Positions 23,291 through 30,664 of a DNA stretch of 64,000 bases are shown piece by piece. Numbering within the stretch: the first letter of the stretch is position 1; the number at the start of each line of letters is the position of its first letter. The stretch covers positions 1-64,000 of the forward strand of contig JARKQG010000134.1 in the NCBI GenBank assembly GCA_029974035.1. The letters run 5' to 3'. This DNA comes from Eubacteriales bacterium (GTDB taxonomy: Bacteria > Bacillota_A > Clostridia > Christensenellales > Aristaeellaceae). The translations under genes and the position numbers were made by a program. Under the pieces are notes generated by a model that worked only from the letters and a program-made list of their open reading frames with translations, was not told where the DNA came from and did no database searches.

Positions 23291-24134
23291 TGAGTGCGCT
23301 CCAGCTGGTCGTTTCCCCGGTGTAGATCGAGCGAACCTGCTCGCTGGTGAGCCCGCCGACGGGGTTTTCCAGATTGACGATCACGGCGATGCCGTCCATC
23401 GCGATGACGGTGGGGGTGAGGCCCGCCGCAAGTTCGGAATCCTTCAGCGCGCGGGAAGCCATGCCGATGTCGCAGATGCCGTCCAGGGCGGACTTGATGC
23501 CGGTGGTGGAATCGCTCTGCTGCACCTCGATTTCGGCGCCCGGGTTGACCGCCTTGTAGGCCTCGGACAGCTTTTCCATGATCGGCGTCACGGAGGAGGA
23601 ACCCGCCACCACAATCTTGCCGGTGACGGTGCTGCCGGCGAAGGGCGCGGCCTCGCCCACGGCCACGTAGCCGTGCTCGGCCACCACGGCCTGGCCCTCG
23701 GCGCTCAGGATGTACTCGACGAAAGCCTTCGCCGCGTCACCCGCCTTTTCGGAGAGCACGATGTTGAAGGGCCGGGCGATCTTGTAGGTGCCGTCGATGA
23801 TGGCCGCCGCGGAGGGCGCCACGCCGTCGATTTCAAGGGCCTTCACGGTGTCGTTCAGCGAGCCCAGCGAGATGTAGCCGATGGCGCCGGGGTTGCCCGC
23901 CACGCTGGTCATGGCCACGGAGGTGCTGTTGGTGATCTCCGCGTCCTCGGTGGTCATGTCTTCCTTGTCGCCGTCGGCGTTTTTGACTTCGACGCCGAAC
24001 AGCTCGATGAACGCGCCGCGGGTGCCGGAGCCGTCCTCGCGGGACACCACGGTGATGGCGTCGTCCGCCGCCGCCTGAAGCGCCATGCCCAGCGACAGAA
24101 CCAGCGCGAGCGCGATGATCAGGGTCTTTTTCAT
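23283..24134 (-). CDS. pstS: Phosphate-binding protein PstS, circularly permuted
   Basis: A 283-residue binding protein with a Sec signal (MKKTLIIALALVLSLGMALQAAA) and no lipobox. Both halves of PstS are present but in swapped order: the mature protein opens with the usual second half (SREDGSGTRGAFIELFG, then GAIGYISLGSLNDTVKAL and IARPFNIV) and ends with the usual first half (VVAGSSSVTPIMEKLSEAY, QSDSTTGIKSALDG, DIGMASRALKDSE, VIAMDGIAVIV, LTSEQVRSIYTGETTSW). Phosphate-contact residues of both halves are retained, so it should bind phosphate. It is the first gene of the pst operon. Confidence 0.88.
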   Translation of the reverse strand: MKKTLIIALALVLSLGMALQAAADDAITVVSREDGSGTRGAFIELFGVEVKNADGDKEDMTTEDAEITNSTSVAMTSVAGNPGAIGYISLGSLNDTVKALEIDGVAPSAAAIIDGTYKIARPFNIVLSEKAGDAAKAFVEYILSAEGQAVVAEHGYVAVGEAAPFAGSTVTGKIVVAGSSSVTPIMEKLSEAYKAVNPGAEIEVQQSDSTTGIKSALDGICDIGMASRALKDSELAAGLTPTVIAMDGIAVIVNLENPVGGLTSEQVRSIYTGETTSWSALNG

Positions 24135-24166
24135 GTTGTTTTCCCTCCATCGTTTTGTTTGACTTT

Positions 24167-24181
24167 CTTGTACGGTACAAG
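24167..24181. promoter_or_regulatory. 15-bp palindrome in the pst leader
   Basis: CTTGTACGGTACAAG is a perfect palindrome around one central base, 33 bases upstream of the pstS start in the leftward direction. It could be an operator or a leader hairpin. No clear -10/-35 pair is seen near it, which fits an activator-dependent (PhoP) promoter. Confidence 0.4.
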
Positions 24182-24338
24182 TGTACGGCGTGCGTGTATC
24201 AAATAAATACGAAAAAAATCAGATGGATGTTAATTCGCACGGGCCCGGGGGCGCGGGGGGCGCGCCCCGCCCCGCGCATAGTCCCGCGTCCTCGCGCATA
24301 TCGTATACGGAGAAATACGCGCGCGGGGAGTGATACGC

Positions 24339-25010
24339 TTGGAAAACCCCAACAACCGGATGACGGCCGCCGGCCGTCTCGAGGGCCCGCTGGAATTGAG
24401 CCACGAAGTGATGAACGAACCCTTTTACGCCGGAACCCTGATCGTCAAGCGCCTTTCCGGGGCGGTGGACCGCCTGCCGGTGACCATGCCCGGGAAACTG
24501 CTCTCCGGCGGCCAGTGGCCGCTGGAAACGCTGATCACCGTGGAGGGGCAGGTGCGGTCCTACAACAAGGTGATCGACGGCGCCGGACGGCTTTTGGTGA
24601 CGCTGTTCGCCCAGCACGTCACGGTGGGCGCCGAAAACGATACGCTCAACCGGGTGGAACTGGCCGGCGCGCTGTGCAAACCGCCGGTCTACCGCTCCAC
24701 GCCCTTTGGCCGCGAGATCTGCGACATGATGCTGGCGGTCAACCGGGCCTTTGGCAAGAGTGACTATCTGCCCTGCATCGCCTGGGGGCGCAACGCCCAG
24801 TACGCCGCGCGCTTTCGCGTGGGCGACCGGGTGCGCATCGGGGGCAGGCTCCAGTCCCGCGAATATCAGAAACTGCTGGAAAACGGCGAATACATGAGCC
24901 GCAACGCCTTTGAGGTGTCGGTGTTCACGCTGGAGGCCGACCGCACCGCCGCTCCCGCTCCCGCCTCTGACCGCGAGGGAGCGCCCCGCCCGGAGCACAT
25001 CCCGGTATAG
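24339..25010 (+). CDS. Single-stranded DNA-binding protein with two OB folds
   Basis: A 223-residue protein. Both halves look like SSB/OB domains: residues about 5-95 (MTAAGRLEGPLEL, ETLITVEGQVRSYNK) and 105-200 (NRVELAGALCKPPVYRSTPFGREICDMMLAVNR, YLPCIAWGRNAQYAARFRVGDRVRIGGRLQSREY). The second half is a clear SSB-type fold. A short Ala/Pro/Asp tail follows, with no classic DDDIPF tip. It is not the standard SSB; a two-domain arrangement would bind as a monomer or dimer. Start taken at TTG (24339), eight bases after GGGGAG; GTG at 24330 is too close to that site. Confidence 0.78.
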   Translation: MENPNNRMTAAGRLEGPLELSHEVMNEPFYAGTLIVKRLSGAVDRLPVTMPGKLLSGGQWPLETLITVEGQVRSYNKVIDGAGRLLVTLFAQHVTVGAENDTLNRVELAGALCKPPVYRSTPFGREICDMMLAVNRAFGKSDYLPCIAWGRNAQYAARFRVGDRVRIGGRLQSREYQKLLENGEYMSRNAFEVSVFTLEADRTAAPAPASDREGAPRPEHIPV

Positions 25011-25028
25011 CGCCGTTTTCTTCCACGG

Positions 25029-25054
25029 GGCCCGCGCGCACGCGCGGGTCTTTT
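25029..25054 (+). terminator. Terminator of the SSB gene
   Basis: Ten-base stem (25029-25038 with 25041-25050, one G-U pair) followed by TTTT. Confidence 0.6.
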
Positions 25055-25091
25055 GGGGTTATGACAAAGTATTGAACCCGCCCGGCGCGCA

Positions 25092-25120
25092 TTGAATTCG
25101 GCTCCGTTTTGTGCTATGAT
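25092..25120 (+). promoter_or_regulatory. Promoter of the SDR-flavodoxin-nuclease genes
   Basis: TTGAAT (25092-25097), 17-base spacer, TATGAT (25115-25120), 21 bases before the SDR start codon. Confidence 0.6.
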
Positions 25121-25141
25121 GCGCTAAGGGGGGGTGCGGTC

Positions 25142-25933
25142 ATGGGCGCGGAATACGCGGGCAAGATATGCGTCGTGACCGGTGCGGTGTCGCGCATCGG
25201 CCGGGCGCTTGGCGCCGAACTTCTGCAGCGCGGCGCGGTGGTGTATCTGGGCGACGTCAGCGAAGGCGCGCTCGGCGCCCTGGCGGATGCCTTCAACCGC
25301 ATCCATCCGGGCCACGCCTTCGCGGTGCCCACGGACGTGACCCAGCCGCTGGACGCCCAGCACCTGGCGGATGTGGCGCTCGCGCGCAAGGGCCGGCTGG
25401 ACGCGCTGGTGATGGCGGAGTCCGCGCCCTGCTCGGTGCCCATCGGCGAGGTGCTCAGCGAGAGCTGGCGCTACGCCATCGACGTCAACCTGATGGGCGT
25501 GGTGCACATGGTGGAGGCCGCGCTGCCCGCCATGCGCGCCCAGGGCCACGGCCGCATCGCGCTTGTGATGCCGCTTTCGGGGCTGCTGCCCGCGCCCTAC
25601 GAGGCGGTGTGCAGCGCCACCCACGCCGCGGCGCGGGCGCTGATTGAAAGCCTTCGCTACGAACTGTGGGATGAAAAGATCGCGTGCATGAACGCCTGCC
25701 TCGACGGGGTATTCGCGCCGGGCTTTGAGCTGGGCGAGGACAGGGCCGCCGGGGATGCCGCAAAGGCGGTGCTGGAGGGAATGGCCCGGAACGCGCCGGT
25801 GGTCATCTGGCCGGAGCGCGCGCGGGACCTGGTTGCGTCCTGCGGCCCGTCCACCGACGAGCGGCAGGCGTGCCTTCTTGCGGACGCCCGCGTCCGCAAG
25901 GCCGGAATCCGCACCAAGGGCGCCTACGTCTGA
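25142..25933 (+). CDS. SDR-family protein with altered catalytic residues
   Basis: A 263-residue short-chain dehydrogenase fold. The cofactor motif TGxxxGxG reads TGAVSRIG, so the middle Gly is Arg. The catalytic Ser is plausible (MPLSGLLP), but where YxxxK is expected the sequence reads CSATHAA, replacing Tyr by Cys and Lys by His. The Asn region NVNLMG survives as DVNLMGVV. It therefore may be non-catalytic or use different chemistry. Start ATG at 25142 after GGGGGGGTG. It heads a likely operon with a flavodoxin and a beta-CASP nuclease. Confidence 0.75.
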   Translation: MGAEYAGKICVVTGAVSRIGRALGAELLQRGAVVYLGDVSEGALGALADAFNRIHPGHAFAVPTDVTQPLDAQHLADVALARKGRLDALVMAESAPCSVPIGEVLSESWRYAIDVNLMGVVHMVEAALPAMRAQGHGRIALVMPLSGLLPAPYEAVCSATHAAARALIESLRYELWDEKIACMNACLDGVFAPGFELGEDRAAGDAAKAVLEGMARNAPVVIWPERARDLVASCGPSTDERQACLLADARVRKAGIRTKGAYV

Positions 25934-25990
25934 AACGCATTCACCGCCCGGCATGGGCGGCAAAACGCAATAAATTAGGAGTGAAGTCCC

Positions 25991-26428
25991 ATGAAGACCG
26001 TCGTGGCCTACTATTCCCTGGGCGGCGCCTCCCGCAAGCTGGCCGAGGCCCGCGCCAAGTCGCTGGGCGCCCCCGCCGTCGCCGTGGAGGAAGTGAAAAA
26101 GCGCGGCATCATCGCCGCGCTGACCGTGGGCTGCTATCAGGCGCTGAAGCAAAAGCCCTCCGCCATCAAGCCCGTCAGCGACAAGATCATCGGCTGCGAC
26201 CGGTTGGTGGTGTTCGCGCCGGTGTGGGCGGGCATGCCCGCGCCCGCGTTCAACAGCCTCGCCGCCCAGCTTCGCAGCGGGCAGGAGGTGGAGGTGGTGC
26301 TGGTGTCCGGCAGCGGAGGCAGCAAGGCCGGGCCCAGGGTGCGCCGGCAGCTGGAGGGCCGCGGCGTCAAGGTGGCCGCCATCACCGACGCCAAGGCGCC
26401 GCGCGCTCCGAAGCCCAAAAAGAAGTAA
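25991..26428 (+). CDS. Flavodoxin-like protein
   Basis: A 145-residue flavodoxin-fold protein. The FMN phosphate loop is YYSLGGASRKLAEARA (residues 7-22, variant of T/SxTGxT), with a Tyr in GCYQAL and an aromatic/acidic PVWAGMPAPAF segment contacting the isoalloxazine. The C-terminus is Lys/Pro-rich. It could donate electrons to a neighbouring oxidoreductase. AGGAGTG precedes the ATG by about nine bases. Confidence 0.75.
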   Translation: MKTVVAYYSLGGASRKLAEARAKSLGAPAVAVEEVKKRGIIAALTVGCYQALKQKPSAIKPVSDKIIGCDRLVVFAPVWAGMPAPAFNSLAAQLRSGQEVEVVLVSGSGGSKAGPRVRRQLEGRGVKVAAITDAKAPRAPKPKKK

Positions 26429-26444
26429 TGCGAGGGGGCACCCC

Positions 26445-28097
26445 ATGAAGCTTACGTTTCTCGGCGCCGCGCGCGAGGTGACCGGCAGCTGCTACCACAT
26501 GGAGACGCAGGGCCGCCACCTTCTGGTGGACTGCGGCATGGAACAGGGCGAGGACGTCTACGAAAACCAGGACCTGCCCGTCGATCCTTCGGAGATCGAC
26601 TGCGTGGTGCTGACCCACGCCCACATCGACCACTCGGGCCGGCTGCCGCTTTTGTTCAAACGCGGCTTTCGCGGGCCGATCTTCGCCACCGCGCCCACCC
26701 ACGCGCTGTGCGATCTGATGCTCCGGGACTCCGCGCACATCCAGGAATTCGAGGCCGAGTGGCGCAACCGCAAGGCCCGGCGCGCGGGCGAGGCGCCCTA
26801 CGTGCCCCTGTATACGATGGAGGACGCCGTCGGCGCCATCGGCCTTTTCCGCCCGGTCTCGTACGGCCAGGCGGTGGAAGTGCTTCCGGGGCTGAGCGCC
26901 ACCTTCACCGACGCGGGGCACCTTCTGGGGTCGGCGTCGGTCACCCTTGTCAGCGCGGCGGAGCAATTCTCCATCGCCTTCTCCGGCGACATCGGCAACA
27001 CCCACCAGCCCATTCTGAATGACCCCGCGCCGCTGACGAAGGCCGACTTCGTGGTGATGGAATCCACCTACGGCGACCGCAGCCACGGCCCCCGGCCGGA
27101 CTACATCGCCGAGCTGTCCGGCATCATCCAAGAGACCTTTGACCGGGGCGGCAACGTGGTGATCCCCTCCTTCGCGGTGGGCCGCACCCAGGAGATGCTG
27201 TACTTTCTGCGGCAGATCAAGGCCGAGGGCCGCGTGAAGGGCCACGGGGATTTCACCGTCTACGTGGACAGCCCGCTGGCCATCGAGGCCACCCAGGTGT
27301 TCCACGAGAGCGACAGCGCCTCCTTTGACCAGGAGATGCGCGATCTGATCCGCCGCGGCGTCAACCCCATCGCCTTCCCCGGGCTCAAAACCAGCGTCAC
27401 CAGCGACGACTCCAAGGCCATCAACTTTGACCGGAGCCCGTCGGTGATCCTGTCCGCCAGCGGCATGTGCGAGGCCGGGCGCATCCGCCACCACCTGAAG
27501 CACAACCTGTGGCGGGAAGCGTGCACGGTGCTGTTCGTGGGCTTCCAGGCCAAGGGCACCCTGGGCCGCGCGCTGGTAGACGGCGCCCGAAAGGTCAGGC
27601 TCTTCGGCGAGGAAGTGGAGGTCAACGCCGACATCCGCGCACTGGCCGCCGTCAGCGGCCACGCGGACAACCAGGGGCTGATGCGCTGGATCTCCTCCTT
27701 TGACCCCAAGCCCCGGCGGGTGTTCGTCACCCACGGGGAGGAGCGCGTGGCGCTGACCTTCGCCGGGCGGCTGAAGGACGAACTGGGCCTTGAGGCCGAC
27801 GTGCCCTATAACGGCGAGGCCTGGGCGCTGCCGGAGGACGCCCGGGTGGCCGAAGGCAGCCGCGAGCGCGCCCTCAGCCGTTCCGAGCGCAGAGCCGCCC
27901 AGCGCGCCGCCCAGGAGGGCCGCCTTAGGGACGAACCCCAGCCGATGTCCCCCGACCGCGCCGACGCCTTCCGCCGCCTGACCCAGGCCGCCGACCGGCT
28001 GAACGCGCTGGTGCGCAAAAGCGACCGCCTGAACAACAAGACCATGGCCCGCCTGGCCGACCAGATTCTGAAGCTCACCGAGCGGTGGAGCCAGTAG
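26445..28097 (+). CDS. Metallo-beta-lactamase / beta-CASP ribonuclease
   Basis: A 550-residue enzyme of the YSH1/CPSF73-like group. Zinc motif HAHIDHSGRLPLL at about 60, GDIGNTHQP (Asp), the beta-CASP motifs SGMCEAGRIRHHLK and, later, SGHADNQGL and FVTHGEE. Such proteins cut RNA and may also chew it 5'-3'. Residues after about 460 form an extra basic, helical tail (SRSERRAAQRAAQEG, then LTQAADRLNALVRKSDRLNNKTM) likely for oligomerisation or RNA contact. Its stop codon is the first triplet of an inverted-repeat element (28095-28253). Confidence 0.87.
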   Translation: MKLTFLGAAREVTGSCYHMETQGRHLLVDCGMEQGEDVYENQDLPVDPSEIDCVVLTHAHIDHSGRLPLLFKRGFRGPIFATAPTHALCDLMLRDSAHIQEFEAEWRNRKARRAGEAPYVPLYTMEDAVGAIGLFRPVSYGQAVEVLPGLSATFTDAGHLLGSASVTLVSAAEQFSIAFSGDIGNTHQPILNDPAPLTKADFVVMESTYGDRSHGPRPDYIAELSGIIQETFDRGGNVVIPSFAVGRTQEMLYFLRQIKAEGRVKGHGDFTVYVDSPLAIEATQVFHESDSASFDQEMRDLIRRGVNPIAFPGLKTSVTSDDSKAINFDRSPSVILSASGMCEAGRIRHHLKHNLWREACTVLFVGFQAKGTLGRALVDGARKVRLFGEEVEVNADIRALAAVSGHADNQGLMRWISSFDPKPRRVFVTHGEERVALTFAGRLKDELGLEADVPYNGEAWALPEDARVAEGSRERALSRSERRAAQRAAQEGRLRDEPQPMSPDRADAFRRLTQAADRLNALVRKSDRLNNKTMARLADQILKLTERWSQ

Positions 28098-28253
28098 TCC
28101 GCAAAGCCTAAGAACCGCGCTATGGCTGGATCTTTTCCTGTCCGGCCGTGTCGCTTTCCGCTTGACGCAGCGCTGCTGCGCCTACGCTCCGGCTTTTGTG
28201 CCGGGCAGAAAAATCTCTGCGCCCTATCATCGGTTCTTAGACTTCGTGGACTA
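28095..28253 (+). repeat. Inverted-repeat intergenic element, copy 1 (MITE-like)
   Basis: A 159-bp element with imperfect terminal inverted repeats of about 23 bp (TAGTCC...CTAAGAACCG at each end) and further internal pairing that would fold the whole unit into one long hairpin. A second copy lies at 37824. It begins with the TAG that ends the nuclease gene. CCAG occurs on both sides (28091-28094 and 28254-28257) and may be a target duplication. No coding capacity is evident. Confidence 0.75.
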
Positions 28254-28322
28254 CCAGTGGTTCGCCCACTGCAGAATCTGCGCTTTCGTCGGTTCTTAGG
28301 GCGCGGACCCGGAAGCGCTTAG
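28254..28322. repeat. Degenerate fragment of the same element
   Basis: CGTCGGTTCTTAG (about 28288-28300) repeats the right end of the element next door (CATCGGTTCTTAG), and the bases before it are loosely similar. It looks like a decayed partial copy. Together with copy 1 and the terminator it fills the 281-base gap between the nuclease and pepT. Confidence 0.4.
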
Positions 28323-28357
28323 AAGGCGCGGGCAAGCCGAACGCTTGCCCGCGCCTT
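28323..28357. terminator. Terminator between converging genes
   Basis: Perfect 15-base stem AAGGCGCGGGCAAGC (28323-28337 with 28343-28357) between the nuclease (+) and pepT (-). Confidence 0.7.
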
Positions 28358-28378
28358 ATTCTGCCGATCAACCGGCCC

Positions 28379-29584
28379 CTATGCCCGGACGATCCGCTCC
28401 AGAATGTTCACCACGGCGTCCATCTCCTGGATGTCGGCGCACTCGAAGCGGCCGTGGAAGTGCATGCCGCCGGTGGAGAGGTTGGGGCAGGGCAGGCCCA
28501 TGAAGGACAGGCGCGCGCCGTCGGTACCGCCGCGGATGGGCACGGCCTTGGGCTCGTAGCCCTCGGCGCGCATGGCGTCCATGGCGCGGTGAACGATGTG
28601 CATGTGGGGCAGGATCTGCTCCTTCATGTTGTAATAACTGTCCTTGACGGCCAGCTCGAAGCTGCCCGCGCCGTGGCGGTCATTGAGGAAGGCCGCGATC
28701 TTCTCCAGGGTTTGCTTGCGGGCCTCGAACTTCCGCCGGTCGTGGTCGCGGACGATGTAGCGCAGCACCGTCTTTTCCTCGTTGCCGCCCATCTCGTTCA
28801 GGTGGTAGAAGCCCTCGTAGTTTTCGGTGTGGGCGGGGATCTCCGCCGGGGGCACGAGGGCGTTGAACTCCATCGCCATCAAAAGCGCGTTTTTCATCTT
28901 GTCCTTGGCGGAGCCGGGGTGGATGGACCGGCCGCGCACCGTGAGGGTGGCCGAGGCGGCGTTGAAGTTTTCGTATTCGATCTCGGCCAGAGGGCCGCCG
29001 TCCACGGTGTAGGCGAAGTCCGCGCCGAAGCCGGCCACGTCGAAAAAGTCCGCCCCCTGGCCGATCTCCTCGTCGGGGGTAAAGCCCACGCACACCCGGC
29101 CGTGGGGGATGGACGGATCGGAAAGAAGCCGCTCGCACAGCGTCATGATCTCGGCCACGCCGGCCTTGTCGTCCGCGCCCAGGATGGTGCGGCCGTCGGT
29201 GACGATCAGGTCGTGGCCCACGTGACCGGCGAGATCGGGAAAGTCCGCCGCGCGCATCACGGTGCCGTCGGCCTCGTTAAGCGGAATGTCGCCGCCCCCG
29301 TAGCGCACGATCCGCGCGTTCATGGGGGTGGCGGGGGCCACGTCCACGGTGTCCATGTGGGCGATCAGCCCGATGGCGGGGGCGCCCTCCACGTTGGCGG
29401 GGATGGAGCCGTAGACGTAGCAGCGCTCGTCGATCCGGGCGTCGGCGATGCCCAGCGCGCGCATCTCGTCCAGCAGCGCGCGGCCCAGCGTCCACTGGCC
29501 GGGGGTGGAGGGGCAGCCTTCGGCCTTTTCGTCGGAGGCGGTATCAAACTGGATGTACTTCAGAAACCGTTCATGGGCGCGCAT
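28379..29584 (-). CDS. pepT: Peptidase T (tripeptidase)
   Basis: A 401-residue M20B metallopeptidase that removes the N-terminal residue of tripeptides in the cytoplasm. Zinc and catalytic motifs: HMDTVD (His, Asp), GADDKAG (bridging Asp), PDEEIGQG (Glu), the GGPLAEIEYENFNAA segment, and RGGTDGARLSFMGLPCPNLSTGG near the end. Length matches the family (about 405-410). An AAGGAAG ribosome site precedes the ATG at 29584. Confidence 0.93.
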   Translation of the reverse strand: MRAHERFLKYIQFDTASDEKAEGCPSTPGQWTLGRALLDEMRALGIADARIDERCYVYGSIPANVEGAPAIGLIAHMDTVDVAPATPMNARIVRYGGGDIPLNEADGTVMRAADFPDLAGHVGHDLIVTDGRTILGADDKAGVAEIMTLCERLLSDPSIPHGRVCVGFTPDEEIGQGADFFDVAGFGADFAYTVDGGPLAEIEYENFNAASATLTVRGRSIHPGSAKDKMKNALLMAMEFNALVPPAEIPAHTENYEGFYHLNEMGGNEEKTVLRYIVRDHDRRKFEARKQTLEKIAAFLNDRHGAGSFELAVKDSYYNMKEQILPHMHIVHRAMDAMRAEGYEPKAVPIRGGTDGARLSFMGLPCPNLSTGGMHFHGRFECADIQEMDAVVNILERIVRA

Positions 29585-29632
29585 GGGGACACTTCCTTTT
29601 TTGCATGATCGCGCGCGGGGCGCGCTTTAGGG

Positions 29633-30580
29633 TTAGGCATCCTTGCGGCGGTAGAGCTTGCGGTCCAGCGACCAGATGCGCTCGGTAAAGGTGCCGGGGT
29701 TTATGGCCTTGAGGGCGCGGTCCATTTCAAACATGCGCGCATCCATCAGGTCGATCAGGTGCAGCGCCTCGGCCTCGGGGACCATGGGGCGGCGGGGGCT
29801 GCCGTACTCCGGCAGGTCGTGGTGGGACAGCACCATGTGCTCCAGCAGCATCAGAAGCTCCGGCGGCGTATTCAGCGCCACGCCCGCCTCGTGCAATTCC
29901 GCCACGCCCCGCACCAGGTGGCCGATCAGGTTGCCCTCGGCGGAATAGTCGCTGACCAGGCCCATTTCGTCGGCGTCAAACTCCTGAATCTTGCAAAGGT
30001 CGTGAACGATCACGCCGGCGGCCAGGAGGTCGGCGTCCAGCTGCGGATAGATGCCGGAAACGGCGTCGGCGGCCCTCAGCATGGTGGTGATGTGGTGGAG
30101 CAGCCCGCCGCGCTCGGCGTGGTGCAGCTTGGAGGCGGCGGGATAGTATTCCAGCTGGGCGCGGCATTCATCCACGCGATAGCGCACCAGCGCCTTCAGC
30201 GGCTCGCTGGCAATCCGGTCGATGCGCTCGCTCACCCTTCGCATCATGTCGGCGGAGGGCTCCGGCGCGCAGGGCACCAGCTGGGCAAGGTCCACGCCGT
30301 CGGCCGGCTCCACGGCGCGCAGCTTGTCCACCCGGAGCTGCGGGCGGCCGTTGTACTCCAGCATCATGCCCCGCACCTTGACCACGGTGGCGGGCTTGGG
30401 CGCGGGGGTCTGCCCGTCCCACATCTTGGCGTTGACCTCGCTGAGGCGGTCGGCGAGGGTCAAATCCAGGTACTTGGAGCCGTTGGACGAGGTGCGCTGC
30501 TCCGCGGCGCGCACCAGCAGAAATCCTTCGATCATCTGGCCCTTGATCATGGCCGAAAGCGGCGGCTGCTGGGACTGCAT
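29633..30580 (-). CDS. yhaM: 3'-5' exoribonuclease YhaM
   Basis: A 315-residue YhaM-family nuclease. The N-terminal OB fold (GFLLVRAAEQRTSSNGSKYLDLTLADRLSEVNAKMW) binds nucleic acid; the HD domain carries the metal motif LLHHITTMLRAAD and AGVIVHDLCKIQEF, with LSHHDLPEYG downstream. It trims RNA (and possibly DNA) ends in Firmicutes. GGAGGAAACC precedes the ATG at 30580. It diverges from the phosphoglycerate mutase gene across 84 bases. Confidence 0.9.
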   Translation of the reverse strand: MQSQQPPLSAMIKGQMIEGFLLVRAAEQRTSSNGSKYLDLTLADRLSEVNAKMWDGQTPAPKPATVVKVRGMMLEYNGRPQLRVDKLRAVEPADGVDLAQLVPCAPEPSADMMRRVSERIDRIASEPLKALVRYRVDECRAQLEYYPAASKLHHAERGGLLHHITTMLRAADAVSGIYPQLDADLLAAGVIVHDLCKIQEFDADEMGLVSDYSAEGNLIGHLVRGVAELHEAGVALNTPPELLMLLEHMVLSHHDLPEYGSPRRPMVPEAEALHLIDLMDARMFEMDRALKAINPGTFTERIWSLDRKLYRRKDA

Positions 30581-30590
30581 GGTTTCCTCC

Positions 30591-30619
30591 TTGAACTCAA
30601 TGGCGCATTGTGCTACAAT
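30591..30619 (+). promoter_or_regulatory. Promoter of the phosphoglycerate mutase gene
   Basis: TTGAAC (30591-30596), 17-base spacer, TACAAT (30614-30619), with GGAGGG upstream of the ATG at 30665. Confidence 0.6.
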
Positions 30620-30664
30620 CATATATCAATCGCCCGGATTTGGCAAGCATCGGAGGGCACGCGC

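Noticed and set aside
28122..28322. A 66-codon frame inside the inverted-repeat element.
   Set aside because: Not conserved in copy 2 because of length differences, and no ribosome site.
29759..30664. An N-terminal extension of about 300 codons in front of the phosphoglycerate mutase.
   Set aside because: It is antisense to yhaM; the ATG at 30665 has a promoter and ribosome site and begins with the family's N-terminal motif.
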